64,000 nucleotides of DNA from Bifidobacterium sp. ESL0682 (GCF_029392815.1 NZ_CP113942.1:372001-436000); one strand, 5' to 3'. Positions 8,639 to 18,528 are shown, counted from the stretch's first letter. Notes: generated by a model not told the origin, from the letters alone. Translations and numbers: made by a program.

Positions 8639-8712
8639 GGGTCCGTAGCTCAGCTGGATAGAGCGTTCGCCTCCGGAGCGAAAGGTCGTGGGTTCGAATC
8701 CCATCGGGCCCA
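8639..8712 (+). tRNA. tRNA-Arg (anticodon CCG)
   Basis: A complete 74-base cloverleaf: acceptor GGGTCCG/CGGGCCC with discriminator A, D-arm GCTC/GAGC, anticodon stem TTCGC/GCGAA with loop CTCCGGA (anticodon CCG at 8673-8675), and T-arm GTGGG-TTCGAAT-CCCAT. CCA is not encoded. It reads CGG codons and lies about 350 bases before argS. Confidence 0.97.
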
Positions 8713-9067
8713 CAAAGTCAGCGATGTTGTTACATTTTTCAAATCTTTAGTAATTATTGGGCGCTGTATTGCAGCAAGTTGCGAATGAAAAATAGTTAAA
8801 AATGATCCGTGATATCTAAAAAGTTTAAACTGTACTTTAAACTATTCGTCAATTTCCCCAAAGTTTTCAGTGTACTTTAAACTTTTTCGTTTTTTGCAAA
8901 AAGCTGTAAGTATAAGTGAAACTTTTTGTATTATTTTCAAGTTTGTGATTAACGATATCGGGATTTGTTAAGTAACGGATTAAAATCGAAATCTCGATAC
9001 CTTTGATTGGGTTTCAGTTATTTGGCTGTGATCCAGTTGGTTTACTCGGCAGGATAGACTGTGGAAC
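8713..9067. other. A+T-rich intergenic region before argS
   Basis: 355 bases without a gene. Apart from the 40-base-spaced repeat listed separately I see only A/T-rich sequence with several T-runs, and no clear Shine-Dalgarno just before argS (ATG 9068). Confidence 0.6.
8821..8883. repeat. Two direct repeats exactly 40 bases apart, each palindromic
   Basis: The 23-base units at 8821-8843 and 8861-8883 share AAGTTT at the left and TGTACTTTAAACT (8831-8843, 8871-8883) at the right. The first contains a perfect 8-base inverted repeat, AGTTTAAA/TTTAAACT. A third weak half-match, AAGTGAAACTTTTT, follows near 8915. It could be a regulator binding site or a terminator pair after the tRNA. Confidence 0.6.
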
Positions 9068-10981
9068 ATGAATCCTGAAGCGTTAAGTGAACTTATTTCT
9101 GATATTGCACATGGGCTGGTTGGCGCCGGTGAGGCTGGCGAACTGACCGTCGAATTGATTCCGGCTGTTGATAAGCTGGCGGTTATGCGGCCTAAGGACC
9201 GCGCGCACGGTGACTGGTCGTCGAACGTGGCGATGCAACTGGCCAAGAAGGCCGGCATGAAGCCGCGCGATCTGGCTGAGGCGTTCGCGGCGAAACTGCG
9301 TGATGCCGATGGCATCGCCTCTGTCGAAGTGGCCGGGCCCGGATTCATCAATATCACTCTTGATTCTGCTTCAGCTGCTGCCGTGGTCTCGCAGATTCTC
9401 GATCAGGCCGTTGAGATGGAGCCGGTCGATAAGGGTGTCGAGGTCTGGAAGGGCAAGGACGGAGATACCGAAACAAGTGCTGATTCCGAAGCGACTTCAC
9501 AAACTGTGCATTCCACCAAGTTCGGCCTGAACGACCACTTGGGTGGCAAGACGCTCAATCTCGAGTTCGTTTCTGCCAACCCGACTGGCCCGATTCACAT
9601 CGGCGGCGTGCGCTGGGCGGCGACCGGCGATGCCATGGCTCGTGTGCTCGAGGCCAACGGCGCCAAGGTGGTACGCGAATACTACTTCAACGACCACGGC
9701 GAGCAGATCAACCGCTTCGCCAAGTCGCTCGTTGCTGCAGCCCATGGTGAGGAAACTCCGTCGGATGGCTACAAAGGCACCTATATCAACGAAATCGCCG
9801 ACCGCGTCATCGCCGAAGCCAAGGCCGATGGCATTGATGTGCTGAATCTGCCTCGCATCGACGGCGGCAAGGACAAGGACGGCAACGACCTGGGCGAGGG
9901 AGACTCCGAGCAGCGCGAAGAGTTCCGCAAGCGTGCGGTGCCGATGATGTTCGCCGAAATCCAGCAGTCCATGAAGGATTTCCGCGTCAACTTCGACGTG
10001 TGGTTCCATGAGAACAGCCTGTATCAGGACGGTGCCGTCAAAGAAGCCATTGCTAAGCTGCGCGAGCAGGGCGACATCTACGAGAAGGACGGAGCCACCT
10101 GGTTCGCCTCCACCAAACATGGAGACGACAAGGATCGCGTCATCATCAAGTCCAACGGTGAGTACGCCTACTTCGCCGCCGACATAGCCTATTACTACAA
10201 CAAGCGTCATCGCGACGGCAAGCCTTCCATGCCTGCCGACATTGCGATTTACATGCTCGGCGCCGACCATCACGGCTACATCGGCCGCATGATGGCGATG
10301 TGCGCCGCGTTCGGCGACAAGCCCGGTGAGAACATGCAGATCCTCATCGGCCAGCTGGTCAACGTGATGAAGGACGGCAAGGCCGTGCGCATGTCCAAGC
10401 GCGCCGGCAACGTCGTCACTATCGACGACCTGGTGGAAGCCGTGGGTGTGGATGCCGCGCGTTACTCGCTGGCCCGCACCGATTACAACACCAGCGTCGA
10501 CATTGACCTCGATGTTCTCGCCTCGCACACCAACGAGAATCCGGTCTATTACGTCCAGTATGCCCACGCCCGCAGCTGCAACGTCGATCGCAATGCTGAA
10601 GCCGCGAAGATCGATGCTACCATCGCCGATCTGTCGTTGCTCGACACCCCTGCCGACGGCGAGGTGCTCGGCGCTCTGGCCCAGTGGCCGTCCGTCGTCT
10701 CGGACGCAGGCGACCTGTGCGCCCCGCACAAGATCGCGCACTATCTGGAGACGCTCGCTGGCACCTACCACAAGTGGTACAACCTCGAGCGCGTGGTGCC
10801 GATGGATCTCACCGACCTCGAGGCCCGCGAAAAAGATGCCGAGAAGCTCGAGGCCGCACGGATTGCCAAGAACCCTGAGCCGGCCCGAGCCGCAGCCCGT
10901 CTGCAGCTGAACGATGCCGTCCAGCGTGTCATCGCCTCCGGCCTGGCAATGCTCGGTGTCACCGCGCCCGACAAGATGTAA
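9068..10981 (+). CDS. argS: Arginyl-tRNA synthetase
   Basis: A 637-residue class I synthetase that charges tRNA-Arg. The N-terminal additional domain (1-110) is followed by the Rossmann core with the HIGH-type motif in SANPTGPIHIGGVRW (about residue 175). The KMSKS counterpart lies in GKAVRMSKRAGNVVTIDDL, and the ArgRS-typical sequence YVQYAHARSCNV precedes the anticodon-binding C-terminus, which ends GLAMLGVTAPDKM. An acidic Thr/Ser-rich insertion (about 130-150) separates the N-domain from the core. It begins the argS-lysA-hom-thrB order typical of actinobacteria and sits next to a tRNA-Arg gene. Confidence 0.97.
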   Translation: MNPEALSELISDIAHGLVGAGEAGELTVELIPAVDKLAVMRPKDRAHGDWSSNVAMQLAKKAGMKPRDLAEAFAAKLRDADGIASVEVAGPGFINITLDSASAAAVVSQILDQAVEMEPVDKGVEVWKGKDGDTETSADSEATSQTVHSTKFGLNDHLGGKTLNLEFVSANPTGPIHIGGVRWAATGDAMARVLEANGAKVVREYYFNDHGEQINRFAKSLVAAAHGEETPSDGYKGTYINEIADRVIAEAKADGIDVLNLPRIDGGKDKDGNDLGEGDSEQREEFRKRAVPMMFAEIQQSMKDFRVNFDVWFHENSLYQDGAVKEAIAKLREQGDIYEKDGATWFASTKHGDDKDRVIIKSNGEYAYFAADIAYYYNKRHRDGKPSMPADIAIYMLGADHHGYIGRMMAMCAAFGDKPGENMQILIGQLVNVMKDGKAVRMSKRAGNVVTIDDLVEAVGVDAARYSLARTDYNTSVDIDLDVLASHTNENPVYYVQYAHARSCNVDRNAEAAKIDATIADLSLLDTPADGEVLGALAQWPSVVSDAGDLCAPHKIAHYLETLAGTYHKWYNLERVVPMDLTDLEAREKDAEKLEAARIAKNPEPARAAARLQLNDAVQRVIASGLAMLGVTAPDKM

Positions 10982-11007
10982 GAGCATATATCGTTTGTGA
11001 GCGCCAA

Positions 11008-11041
11008 ACATCCCGTCGAAATCGTAATTTCGGCGGGATGT
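11008..11041 (+). terminator. Stem-loop after argS
   Basis: ACATCCCGTCGAAAT pairs with ATTTCGGCGGGATGT around a CGTA loop (one G-T pair). The following T-run is weak, so termination may be partial. Confidence 0.55.
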
Positions 11042-11215
11042 CGTGTATTCCGAGCTGGATGGATCAACGCAATAGAGAGTCTCTGAAACAGATTTTTGGG
11101 AGAATTATTGAAATTTCAGATAGAAAGCAGCGAAAACGATCTGGTTTTCAAACTAATTCGCTATCGTTAGAGACAACTTAAAAATATCGTGACAGACGAA
11201 AAGAAGAGGCGGATT

Positions 11216-12831
11216 ATGGGTATCACTCCGATTTGGCCGGAAGCGACGGCGTTCAACGATAACGGCGAACTGACGTTCCATGGGCACAGCGCAGCGTCGC
11301 TGCTCGACGAGTTTGGCTCGCCACTGTATCTGATCGATACCGATGAAGTGCGCAACCGCGCGCAAAAGTTCGTAGGTTCCGCTGCGAAGGCCTTCAATAC
11401 CAATACCACCCACGTCAGCTTCGCGGGCAAGGCGTTCCTCTCCAAGGAAGTCGTGCGCATCGTCACGCAGGCTGGCATGTACGTCGATACCTGCTCAATG
11501 GGGAGATCCAGATCGCGCTCGCCGCCGGCGCTCCGGGCCGCAGACTCGTGCTGCATGGCAACAACAAATCCGATGAGGAGATCGAGCTGGCCATCAAGGA
11601 AGGCTTCTCGAAAATCGTCGTCGATTCGCCGGACGAACCTGCGCGCATTGCCGCCATCGCTCATCGCTTGGGCAAGCGCGCCCGCGTCATGCTGCGCGTC
11701 ACCTCTGGAATCCACGCCGGTGGACATGAATACATTTCCACCGCCCACGAGGATCAGAAGTTCGGCGTTCCTCTGCTGCCGGCTGGTGTCGGCCCGGAAG
11801 TGCTTGAAATTATCGACAAACTCGGCAATCCGCAAAGTGCCTCGAATGCAGCAAGTGCCAATGATGCTGTTGCAGGTGCGTCGCCGTCCGCCGACACATC
11901 GAGCGAGTCCAAACTCGATTACTCCGTCAAATACCCTTATGATATGAGCCACGTCAAGGTCTCCGACGAGGATCGTGAGCTGGCCAAGGCCATGAACGCC
12001 GTGGCGGATGGCCCCGCGCTCGCCGTGCTCAAAGACATTTATTCCCGTCAGGAAGACCTTGAACTGGTCGGCATCCACTCCCATATCGGTTCGCAGATTC
12101 ACGATGCCAGTGCCTTCATTGAAGCCGCACGGCGCATGATGCTGTTGCGCAAGACCTTCTACGCCACCGATGCCTACATCATGCCCGAGGTCGACTTGGG
12201 CGGTGGCTATTCCGTGGCCTACACCGATGCTGAGGATTCCATGGACATCGACGTCGAGCTTGGCCGCCTTGCGCAGGCCGTCGCTTCGATCAACAAGGCG
12301 CTCGGCATGCCGGCCCCGGTCATCTCCTTCGAGCCCGGTCGATGGATTGTCGCTCCGGCAGGTGTGACGCTGTATCGAGTCGGTACCATCAAACACGTCA
12401 CGTTGCCGAAGGGCACGAAAGACGAGGCTGGCAACCCAATCAGCGAACGCACTTACGTTTCGGTCGATGGTGGCATGAGCGACAATATTCGTCCTGCGCT
12501 CTATGGAGCGGATTACACTGCGGTGCTCGCCAACCGCGATTGCGGCGGCGCGAAAGACGGAAACGGCAATCTCAAAGACTCCATGCTCGCCCGAGTGGTC
12601 GGTATGCACTGCGAATCCGGCGATATTCTTGTCCACGAATGCCGTTTGCCGCGCAATCTCAAGCGTGGCGACATCCTCGCCATTCCGGTCACCGGCGCCT
12701 ACGGACGTACGATGGCCAGCAATTACAACCAAGCGCTCATCCCCGCCGTGGCCGCCGTCAGCGATCAGGATGCTCATCTCATGTTGCGTCGTCAGACCAT
12801 CGACGACCTGCTCGATCTCGACGTGAGCTGA
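11216..12831 (+). CDS. lysA: Diaminopimelate decarboxylase, one frame break
   Basis: Catalyses meso-diaminopimelate to L-lysine (PLP enzyme, last step of lysine synthesis). The start is ATG 11216 with AAGAGG at 11204-11209. The PLP-lysine region is HVSFAGKAFLSKEVVRI. At the GGGG run 11500-11503 the frame breaks (VDTCSMG then RSRS); one more G gives the expected CSMGEIQIALAAGAPGRRL and leads into LHGNNKSDEEIELA. Later motifs are GIHSHIGSQIHDAS, DLGGGYSVAYTD, SFEPGRWIVAPAG, VSVDGGMSDNIRPALYGADY and CESGDIL. The repaired length is about 538 residues, slightly above usual because of a Ser/Ala-rich insertion near residues 205-225. The break is probably a sequencing indel. Confidence 0.93.
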
Positions 12832-12847
12832 CGGGCTACTGACATCA

Positions 12848-12873
12848 TTGCCGATAAAGAGAATAATCGGCAA
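12848..12873 (+). terminator. Stem-loop after lysA
   Basis: TTGCCGAT and ATCGGCAA form an 8-base stem with a 10-base A/G-rich loop, 16 bases after the lysA stop. No strong T-run follows. Confidence 0.45.
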
Positions 12874-13058
12874 CGATCAAGCATCGCATCAATCGGCATG
12901 ATGACAAGCGAAATGCGACAAATTATTATTGCAGATGAGTGCTGGTGACACTTCAAAAATATGCTTCTGGAGTGATGCCGTCCTATCTGTCGGATTCACT
13001 CCCTAGGATTGAACAGTCTAACGTGTGGTGCAGCAAAAGCGATTGAAACGGGAGAATT

Positions 13059-14441
13059 ATGGGTCAGGTGGAAGGTTTGTCGCAACAGGAAGCCGGTGGT
13101 GAAGGCAATGACGCGGAAGTGTCGCGCAAAGGTATTCACCACAGCTCAACCCCGATTCGTGTAGGTCTGCTTGGCGTTGGCACTGTCGGTTCCGAAGTCG
13201 CGAGAATACTTACCGAACAGAAGGACGAGCTCCAGCAGCGCATTGGACAGCCGCTTGAGATTTCCGGAATCGCCTGTCGTGACCCCGAAAAGGTCACTTT
13301 CCCATGGATCGATAAATCTCTACTCACCACCGACACCAAATACGTTGCCACACACAGCGACATTCTCGTCGAGCTCATCGGTGGGCTCGAGCCCGCACGC
13401 AGCCTGGTCTTGAAGGCGCTCGACAGCGGTGCTTCCGTGGTCACGGCCAACAAGGCGCTGCTGGCGAAATACGGTCCCGAAATCTATCGCACAGCCGAGG
13501 AAGACGGCGTCGATATCTACTTTGAAGCGGCCGTGGGTGGCGCGATTCCGCTGGTTCGTCCGCTCCGTGAATCTCTGGTGGGTGACAAGGTCACTAGCGT
13601 CCTGGGAATCCTCAACGGCACCACCAACTACATTCTTGACGAAATGACCACTAAAGGTCTCGATTTCGATGTGGCCTTGAAAGACGCGCAATCCAAGGGC
13701 TATGCCGAGGCCGATCCGACCGGTGACATCGAGGGTAAAGACGCGGCCAACAAGGCAGCCATCGTCGCTTCGCTTGCGTTCCATACGCCCGTGAGCATCG
13801 ACGACGTCACTACGGAAGGCATCACCCGCATCACCGCCGATGACATCGCCTTGGCCAAAGCCGAAGGCAAAGTTATCAAGCTGCTTGCCGTGGTGGATAA
13901 TGACGATAATGGTGTTTCCGCGCGCGTCTATCCGGCTCTCATTCCCGACGATCATCCGTTGGCTAGCGTCCACGGCAGCTTCAATGCCGCATTTATCCAT
14001 GCTCAGGCGGCCGACGACCTCATGTTCTACGGACGTGGTGCCGGCGGCGCTCCCACGGCCTCTGCCGTTTTGGGTGATATCGTCACCGTCGCACGCCATA
14101 TTGTCCAAGGCAGCACGGGCCCGCAGATTTCGATGTACCAGGACCTGCCCAAGGCCCCGCTGAGCGCTTCGAACGCTGCGTTCGCTGTACGTTTCCGCGT
14201 TTGCGACCGCCCCGGCATCCTTGCCGCGATTTCCAAGATTTTCGCCGACCACGGCGTCTCCATCAACGGCATCAACCAGGATTTGAAGCCCACCCCGCAC
14301 GATCCGGGCTATTCCGGTGAGCTGCAGACCCTGCGCGTGGTGACTCACCAGTGCAATGAGAACACGTTGCGCGAGACGGTCGATGATGTCTGCAAATTCG
14401 ATTTCGTCATCGGCGAGCCTTCGATTCTGCGCGAGATGTAG
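13059..14441 (+). CDS. hom: Homoserine dehydrogenase
   Basis: A 460-residue NAD(P)-dependent enzyme converting aspartate semialdehyde to homoserine, the branch to threonine and methionine. The nucleotide-binding loop is VGLLGVGTVGSEVARIL (about 33-49). Catalytic-domain signatures include VVTANKALLAKYG, FEAAVGGAIPLVRPLRESL, GILNGTTNYILDEM and KGYAEADPTGDIEGKDAANK. The C-terminal ACT domain (from about 375, FRVCDRPGILAAISKIFADH) indicates feedback control by threonine, as known for this family. The start follows a GGGAG at 13050-13054. thrB follows at 14631; thrC is not in this window. Confidence 0.96.
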   Translation: MGQVEGLSQQEAGGEGNDAEVSRKGIHHSSTPIRVGLLGVGTVGSEVARILTEQKDELQQRIGQPLEISGIACRDPEKVTFPWIDKSLLTTDTKYVATHSDILVELIGGLEPARSLVLKALDSGASVVTANKALLAKYGPEIYRTAEEDGVDIYFEAAVGGAIPLVRPLRESLVGDKVTSVLGILNGTTNYILDEMTTKGLDFDVALKDAQSKGYAEADPTGDIEGKDAANKAAIVASLAFHTPVSIDDVTTEGITRITADDIALAKAEGKVIKLLAVVDNDDNGVSARVYPALIPDDHPLASVHGSFNAAFIHAQAADDLMFYGRGAGGAPTASAVLGDIVTVARHIVQGSTGPQISMYQDLPKAPLSASNAAFAVRFRVCDRPGILAAISKIFADHGVSINGINQDLKPTPHDPGYSGELQTLRVVTHQCNENTLRETVDDVCKFDFVIGEPSILREM

Positions 14442-14630
14442 CCTCGCCGCATTCAATCTTGTATTGGATGTGCGGTTGGCTTTGTTGATATGGTTCAGAC
14501 GTCGCTTCTGACATTTGGTGGCGTCTCGTGGACTTTGAGTTGGTGGGCGACCCATCCTGTTGATGTGGCTTTCGCGTTATTCTATTGTCATTGAGACGTA
14601 ACGATGCAAACAGCAGGCGAGGAGACGGCT

Positions 14631-15785
14631 ATGGCAGGAATGATGCCGAAGGTAAAACAGGTCAAGGTGCGGGTGCCGGCCACGAGTGCGAATCTCGGTT
14701 CCGGATTCGACACCGTCGGTCTGGCGTTGGATTATCACGACGAACTCACGTTTACGATTAATGAGACTGAGCTGGTTGATAATCATGGCGGCGAAGCTGA
14801 TCAAGGTGGTCAACGTAATCAGCAAAGCCAAGGCAATCAACTCAACCAAAGCGACGCGGCCGTTTTCCCCGACACCGCCGCAACAGTGATCATTCATGGC
14901 GAAGGCGAAGACACTCTGCCTCGCGATGAGACGCATCTGGTCGTCTCGGCTTTCCGTAGGGCGTGCGAGGCGTTCGGATTGAGCCGTTTCGGTTTCACTC
15001 TTGAGGCGCACAACAACATTCCGCAGGCGCGTGGCATGGGCTCCTCGGCCGAGGCTATCGTCGCCGGCATCGCCGCGGCCGCCGCATTCGCGCAGGGTGA
15101 CGCCGATTTCAATCGTGAGACGATTTTCCAGATGGCCGCTTCCATCGAGGGCCACCCAGACAACGTGGCTCCGGCGGTTTATGGTGGACTGACGGTCTCG
15201 TGGAATTTCGAGACCGCAGAAGGTGTGGGCTCTGTGGGCATCCCCGGCGGTGAGCCGTTGCTCGCCGGTTTCCATACGGTCAATTATCCGGTGGCCGAAT
15301 CCATGACTGCCGCCGTTTTCGTCCCTGATTTCGAGCTTTCCACGCAAAAAGCGCGCGAGGCTCTGCCTCAAAAGCTTCCATACAAGGATGCGGTGTTCAA
15401 CATCTCTCGCGTCGCGCTGCTGCCGGCCGCGATGAATCCGATGAATATTGCCGGAGCCGAAACCGAAGGGTCTGAAAACCCGGACGACGTTGCTCACCAT
15501 GATCTGGCATCAAAGGCGAACGCCATGCTGTTCGCCGCCACACAAGACAAGCTCCACCAGCCTTATCGCAAAGGGCTCATGCAGCCTTCGTGGGATTTGA
15601 TCGAGACCTTGCGTGCCAAGGGTTTCGCGGCCGCGGTCTCGGGAGCTGGACCATGCGTTTTGGTACTTCATTACGGCGACGCCTCGACGCAAATCGACGA
15701 GATTGCCGCCTCCCAGCTGGCGAGCGGCCACTGGCGAGTTCTCCATCTTCCCGTCAGTTCCCAAGGCGTTCAGGTTGAGCTCTAG
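14631..15785 (+). CDS. thrB: Homoserine kinase
   Basis: A 384-residue GHMP kinase that phosphorylates homoserine for threonine synthesis. ATG 14631 is chosen because GAGGAG (14619-14624) lies 6 bases before it; an upstream ATG at 14604 lacks such a site. Motifs: VPATSANLGSGFDTVGLAL near the N-terminus, the GHMP ATP loop PQARGMGSSAEAIVAGIAAA, EGHPDNVAPAVYGGL, and the C-terminal AAVSGAGPCVLVL. An acidic/Gln-rich insertion at about residues 45-75 is longer than in most homologues. Confidence 0.96.
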   Translation: MAGMMPKVKQVKVRVPATSANLGSGFDTVGLALDYHDELTFTINETELVDNHGGEADQGGQRNQQSQGNQLNQSDAAVFPDTAATVIIHGEGEDTLPRDETHLVVSAFRRACEAFGLSRFGFTLEAHNNIPQARGMGSSAEAIVAGIAAAAAFAQGDADFNRETIFQMAASIEGHPDNVAPAVYGGLTVSWNFETAEGVGSVGIPGGEPLLAGFHTVNYPVAESMTAAVFVPDFELSTQKAREALPQKLPYKDAVFNISRVALLPAAMNPMNIAGAETEGSENPDDVAHHDLASKANAMLFAATQDKLHQPYRKGLMQPSWDLIETLRAKGFAAAVSGAGPCVLVLHYGDASTQIDEIAASQLASGHWRVLHLPVSSQGVQVEL

Positions 15786-15928
15786 CTTCGGTCAAGGAGC
15801 CGATGGAACGGTATCGTTCGCGGTCTCTGAAATTTATTTGATTTGCCCTGACATCAGACACGGGATTTGGGTAGGGTAGCAGTAGATATGTTGTGTGCCG
15901 GTCGAGCCGGTGAAATGTTTGGAGTGTT

Positions 15929-17413
15929 ATGTCGATTCCGCTGATTCTCGCCTCGCAGTCGCCCTCGCGACGCAATGTGCTCAATGCCGCTGGCATCAGC
16001 CCGACCATCCACGTCTCGCACGTCGATGAGCCGGCTGCCGTCGCCGCCGAGGCGAAGGCGCGTGGCGTCACGGTCGAAGATCTCAGCTGCGAGCAGCGCG
16101 TGATGATTCTGGCGCAGGCTAAGGCGCAGAGCGTCTATCAGGCTTATCGGCAGGTTGCCGAGACCGCAAAGGACGCCGGTGGTGAGCAGGTGACCGCCTA
16201 TCCACTGCAAGCGGTGACGGACGATGATTCCGCTGACGAGGCAGCCCAAGCGGATTTGGAGCCGGCGAATGGCGATGTGACGACGATAACTCGCGATTTT
16301 TCTGACGTCACGGTGCCGGTCGAGGCCGAGCCGATGAAGGTAGCGTTGACTGAGCATCCAGGGTTTGCCAATGCCGAAGTTGGGCCGTTGATTATCGGTT
16401 GCGATTCCATGTTCCTCTTTGAGGGCAAGGCACTGGGCAAGCCGCATACCCCGGAGGTCGCATGTGAACGGCTGCGCGCCATGCGTGGCAAGTCGGGGGA
16501 ATTGTGGACCGGTCATTGCTTGATTGATTTCGCCACCGGTCGCCAGGAGCTCGAATCCAGTCGTGCCACGGTGCGTTTTGGTGATTATTCCGACCGTGAC
16601 ATCGAGGCATACATCGCCTCCGGCGAGCCGTTGGAAGTTGCCGGTTGCTTTACGCTGGAAGGCCTTGGCGGCGCGTTCATTGACGGCGTTGACGGCGACC
16701 CTAGCGGTGTGCTTGGCCTGAGCCTGCCACTGCTGCGTCGCATGGTCGAGAAGATGGGCGTGGCATGGACGGATCTGTGGAATGTCGGTCTCGGCAGAGT
16801 AGCTGCGGTGAACTTGGCAGGTCAAGCCAAGTCAGCTTCGGTCGATTCAGCTAAAGGTGAGGTCGATACCATTCAAGAGCAGGCCGCATCGGTGGTTCCG
16901 CCGAAAGACAATGTTCATCAGCCCGGTGATGGGTGGGTGGATTGCGCCTGCGGCCGTCGCCACTGGGGTCTGAACGGTGCTGCCGGTGTGCTGCTCGCTC
17001 GTCGTAGCAAGGAAACTGGCGAAGTCACCGATATTGTCATGCAGCATCGGGCGATGTGGAGTGCGGAGGGCGGCACGTGGGGCATTCCCGGCGGGGCGCT
17101 CGCCGATGGCGAAAGTCCAATCGAGGGCGCGTTGCGTGAAAGCTACGAGGAAGCGAACTTCACTCCGGAGGATATCGAGGTCATCGGCACGCATCGTGAG
17201 GAACACGGCCCGTGGGCCTACACCACGGTTTTCGCCTTTGAAAAGCCGGGCCACGAGGTCAATCCGCGTCCCAACGACGACGAAAGCATGGAAATCGCAT
17301 GGATTCCGGTAGATGAGGTTCCCAAGCGCAAGCTCTTGACTGCAATGAACGCCGATTGGCCCCATTTCGTCGAGCGTCTCAACATTCTGGCTGCTGATTA
17401 CCACAACCGGTAG
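15929..17413 (+). CDS. Maf-like nucleotide pyrophosphatase fused to a Nudix hydrolase
   Basis: 494 residues with two catalytic domains. Residues 1-290 are Maf-like: LILASQSPSRRNVLNAAGI, IIGCDSMFLFEGKALGKPHT, the RLRAMRGKSGELWTGH segment, YIASGEPLEVAGCFTLEG and GDPSGVLGLSLPLLR. Maf enzymes hydrolyse non-canonical or damaged nucleoside triphosphates. A poorly conserved insertion sits at about residues 65-135. Residues 340-494 are a Nudix domain with the box GGALADGESPIEGALRESYEE. The linker holds WVDCACGRRHWG, a cysteine pair. The pairing suggests nucleotide-pool cleaning. It is convergent with the AEC transporter, with only 5 bases between the stops. Confidence 0.92.
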   Translation: MSIPLILASQSPSRRNVLNAAGISPTIHVSHVDEPAAVAAEAKARGVTVEDLSCEQRVMILAQAKAQSVYQAYRQVAETAKDAGGEQVTAYPLQAVTDDDSADEAAQADLEPANGDVTTITRDFSDVTVPVEAEPMKVALTEHPGFANAEVGPLIIGCDSMFLFEGKALGKPHTPEVACERLRAMRGKSGELWTGHCLIDFATGRQELESSRATVRFGDYSDRDIEAYIASGEPLEVAGCFTLEGLGGAFIDGVDGDPSGVLGLSLPLLRRMVEKMGVAWTDLWNVGLGRVAAVNLAGQAKSASVDSAKGEVDTIQEQAASVVPPKDNVHQPGDGWVDCACGRRHWGLNGAAGVLLARRSKETGEVTDIVMQHRAMWSAEGGTWGIPGGALADGESPIEGALRESYEEANFTPEDIEVIGTHREEHGPWAYTTVFAFEKPGHEVNPRPNDDESMEIAWIPVDEVPKRKLLTAMNADWPHFVERLNILAADYHNR

Positions 17414-17418
17414 AGGCG

Positions 17419-18363
17419 TCAGCTTAGCAGTGCCGCGATGATGGCGATGACAATGGGGCTGGTGATCGTGGAAATCAGCACGCCATCGCGGGCGAAGGTC
17501 ATGCCGACGTTGTAGCGGGCCGCGTAGTTGTAGACGTTCTGGCCTGCCGGTAGCGCCGCGAGCACGACGCAGGCGTAAAGCACCTTGCCGCGGAAGCCCA
17601 TGATGAAGAACGCGATGAGGAAGGCGATGAGCGGCATCACCACGTTCTTCAGAACGGTGACCGCAATGACAGCCGAGCGCGAGCTCTTGTTGTTCTGCAT
17701 CGGCTGGGAACCATGCAGCGACATGCCGAACGCCATCAGGATCATCGGCACAGCCGCCTGCCCGATCATGTTGACCGGGTCGTAGATGAATTTCGGAATC
17801 GGATAGTAGCCGATCCAAGCGCTGATGGCCGAAACCAGAATCCCGCCAAGTGAGCCGATGAGCAGCGGCTGGTGCAGCGGTTGCATCAGTGCCTTCTTGA
17901 GCGACATCTTGCCGGTGGTCGTGTAGTCGAGCACGGTCAAGGCGATAGGCGTGAAAATCGCCTGCTGCATCACCAGAATCGGCGCGACCAGCGCAGGGTT
18001 GCCGAGAATGTAGGTAGCGATGGGCAAACCGATGTTGTTGGAATTGAGATAGAGCGAGTTGAGCGCGCCCACTGTGGCGTCGGCCGGACCCATATGGAAG
18101 AACATCTTGTTCAAGATCAGGAAGAGCACACCTACAGCCAATGCCGAGAAGAATGCGACGATAATCGAGGGGTGGAAGATTTCCAAGATTGGCTCTTTGG
18201 AAAGGATCGCGAACATCAAGAACGGGTTGGTGACGAAGAACGCGTAGCGGTTCAGCACCATCTGCGCGGTCGGTCCGCCGATGTTGAAACGTGCGGCTAC
18301 ATAGCCGGTGCCGATGATGATGGCGATAACCACGAACCCTTGCATCGCGCTCAGCAGACCCAT
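17419..18363 (-). CDS. AEC (auxin efflux carrier) family transporter
   Basis: A 314-residue membrane protein with about ten hydrophobic segments in two halves. It begins MGLLSAMQGFVVIAIIIGTG and has the family features FFVTNPFLMFAIL, YLNSNNIGLPIATYILGN and LMAFGMSLHG. AEC/MdcF-type carriers move organic acids or other small anions; the substrate cannot be told from sequence. AGGGAGAG precedes the start on the complement. It lies between maf-nudix and dapE but on the opposite strand, so it is a separate unit. Confidence 0.88.
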   Translation of the reverse strand: MGLLSAMQGFVVIAIIIGTGYVAARFNIGGPTAQMVLNRYAFFVTNPFLMFAILSKEPILEIFHPSIIVAFFSALAVGVLFLILNKMFFHMGPADATVGALNSLYLNSNNIGLPIATYILGNPALVAPILVMQQAIFTPIALTVLDYTTTGKMSLKKALMQPLHQPLLIGSLGGILVSAISAWIGYYPIPKFIYDPVNMIGQAAVPMILMAFGMSLHGSQPMQNNKSSRSAVIAVTVLKNVVMPLIAFLIAFFIMGFRGKVLYACVVLAALPAGQNVYNYAARYNVGMTFARDGVLISTITSPIVIAIIAALLS

Positions 18364-18528
18364 GAATCTCTCCCTTTGTGTGGCTGAAATAAAACCACGA
18401 CTACCTTAATATAGTGCCTCGTTGTCGGCGATTTGTGAAGATGTATATCATGTGGACGTCATCTGTTCAATAACTTATGCGGTCCTTTGCCTTTGCGGAA
18501 TAGGGCACGGGTTCGCTAGGATGAAACC

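Noticed and set aside
9497..11011. Long open frame on the complement of argS
   Set aside because: Its translation is the antisense of a perfectly motif-conserved ArgRS, with no family resemblance of its own.
11167..12873. 568-codon open frame on the complement of lysA
   Set aside because: Antisense shadow of a G+C-rich gene; the + strand carries all LysA motifs.
12874..13058. T-box or amino-acid leader peptide before hom
   Set aside because: No T-box consensus or run of Thr/Met codons after a start was found.
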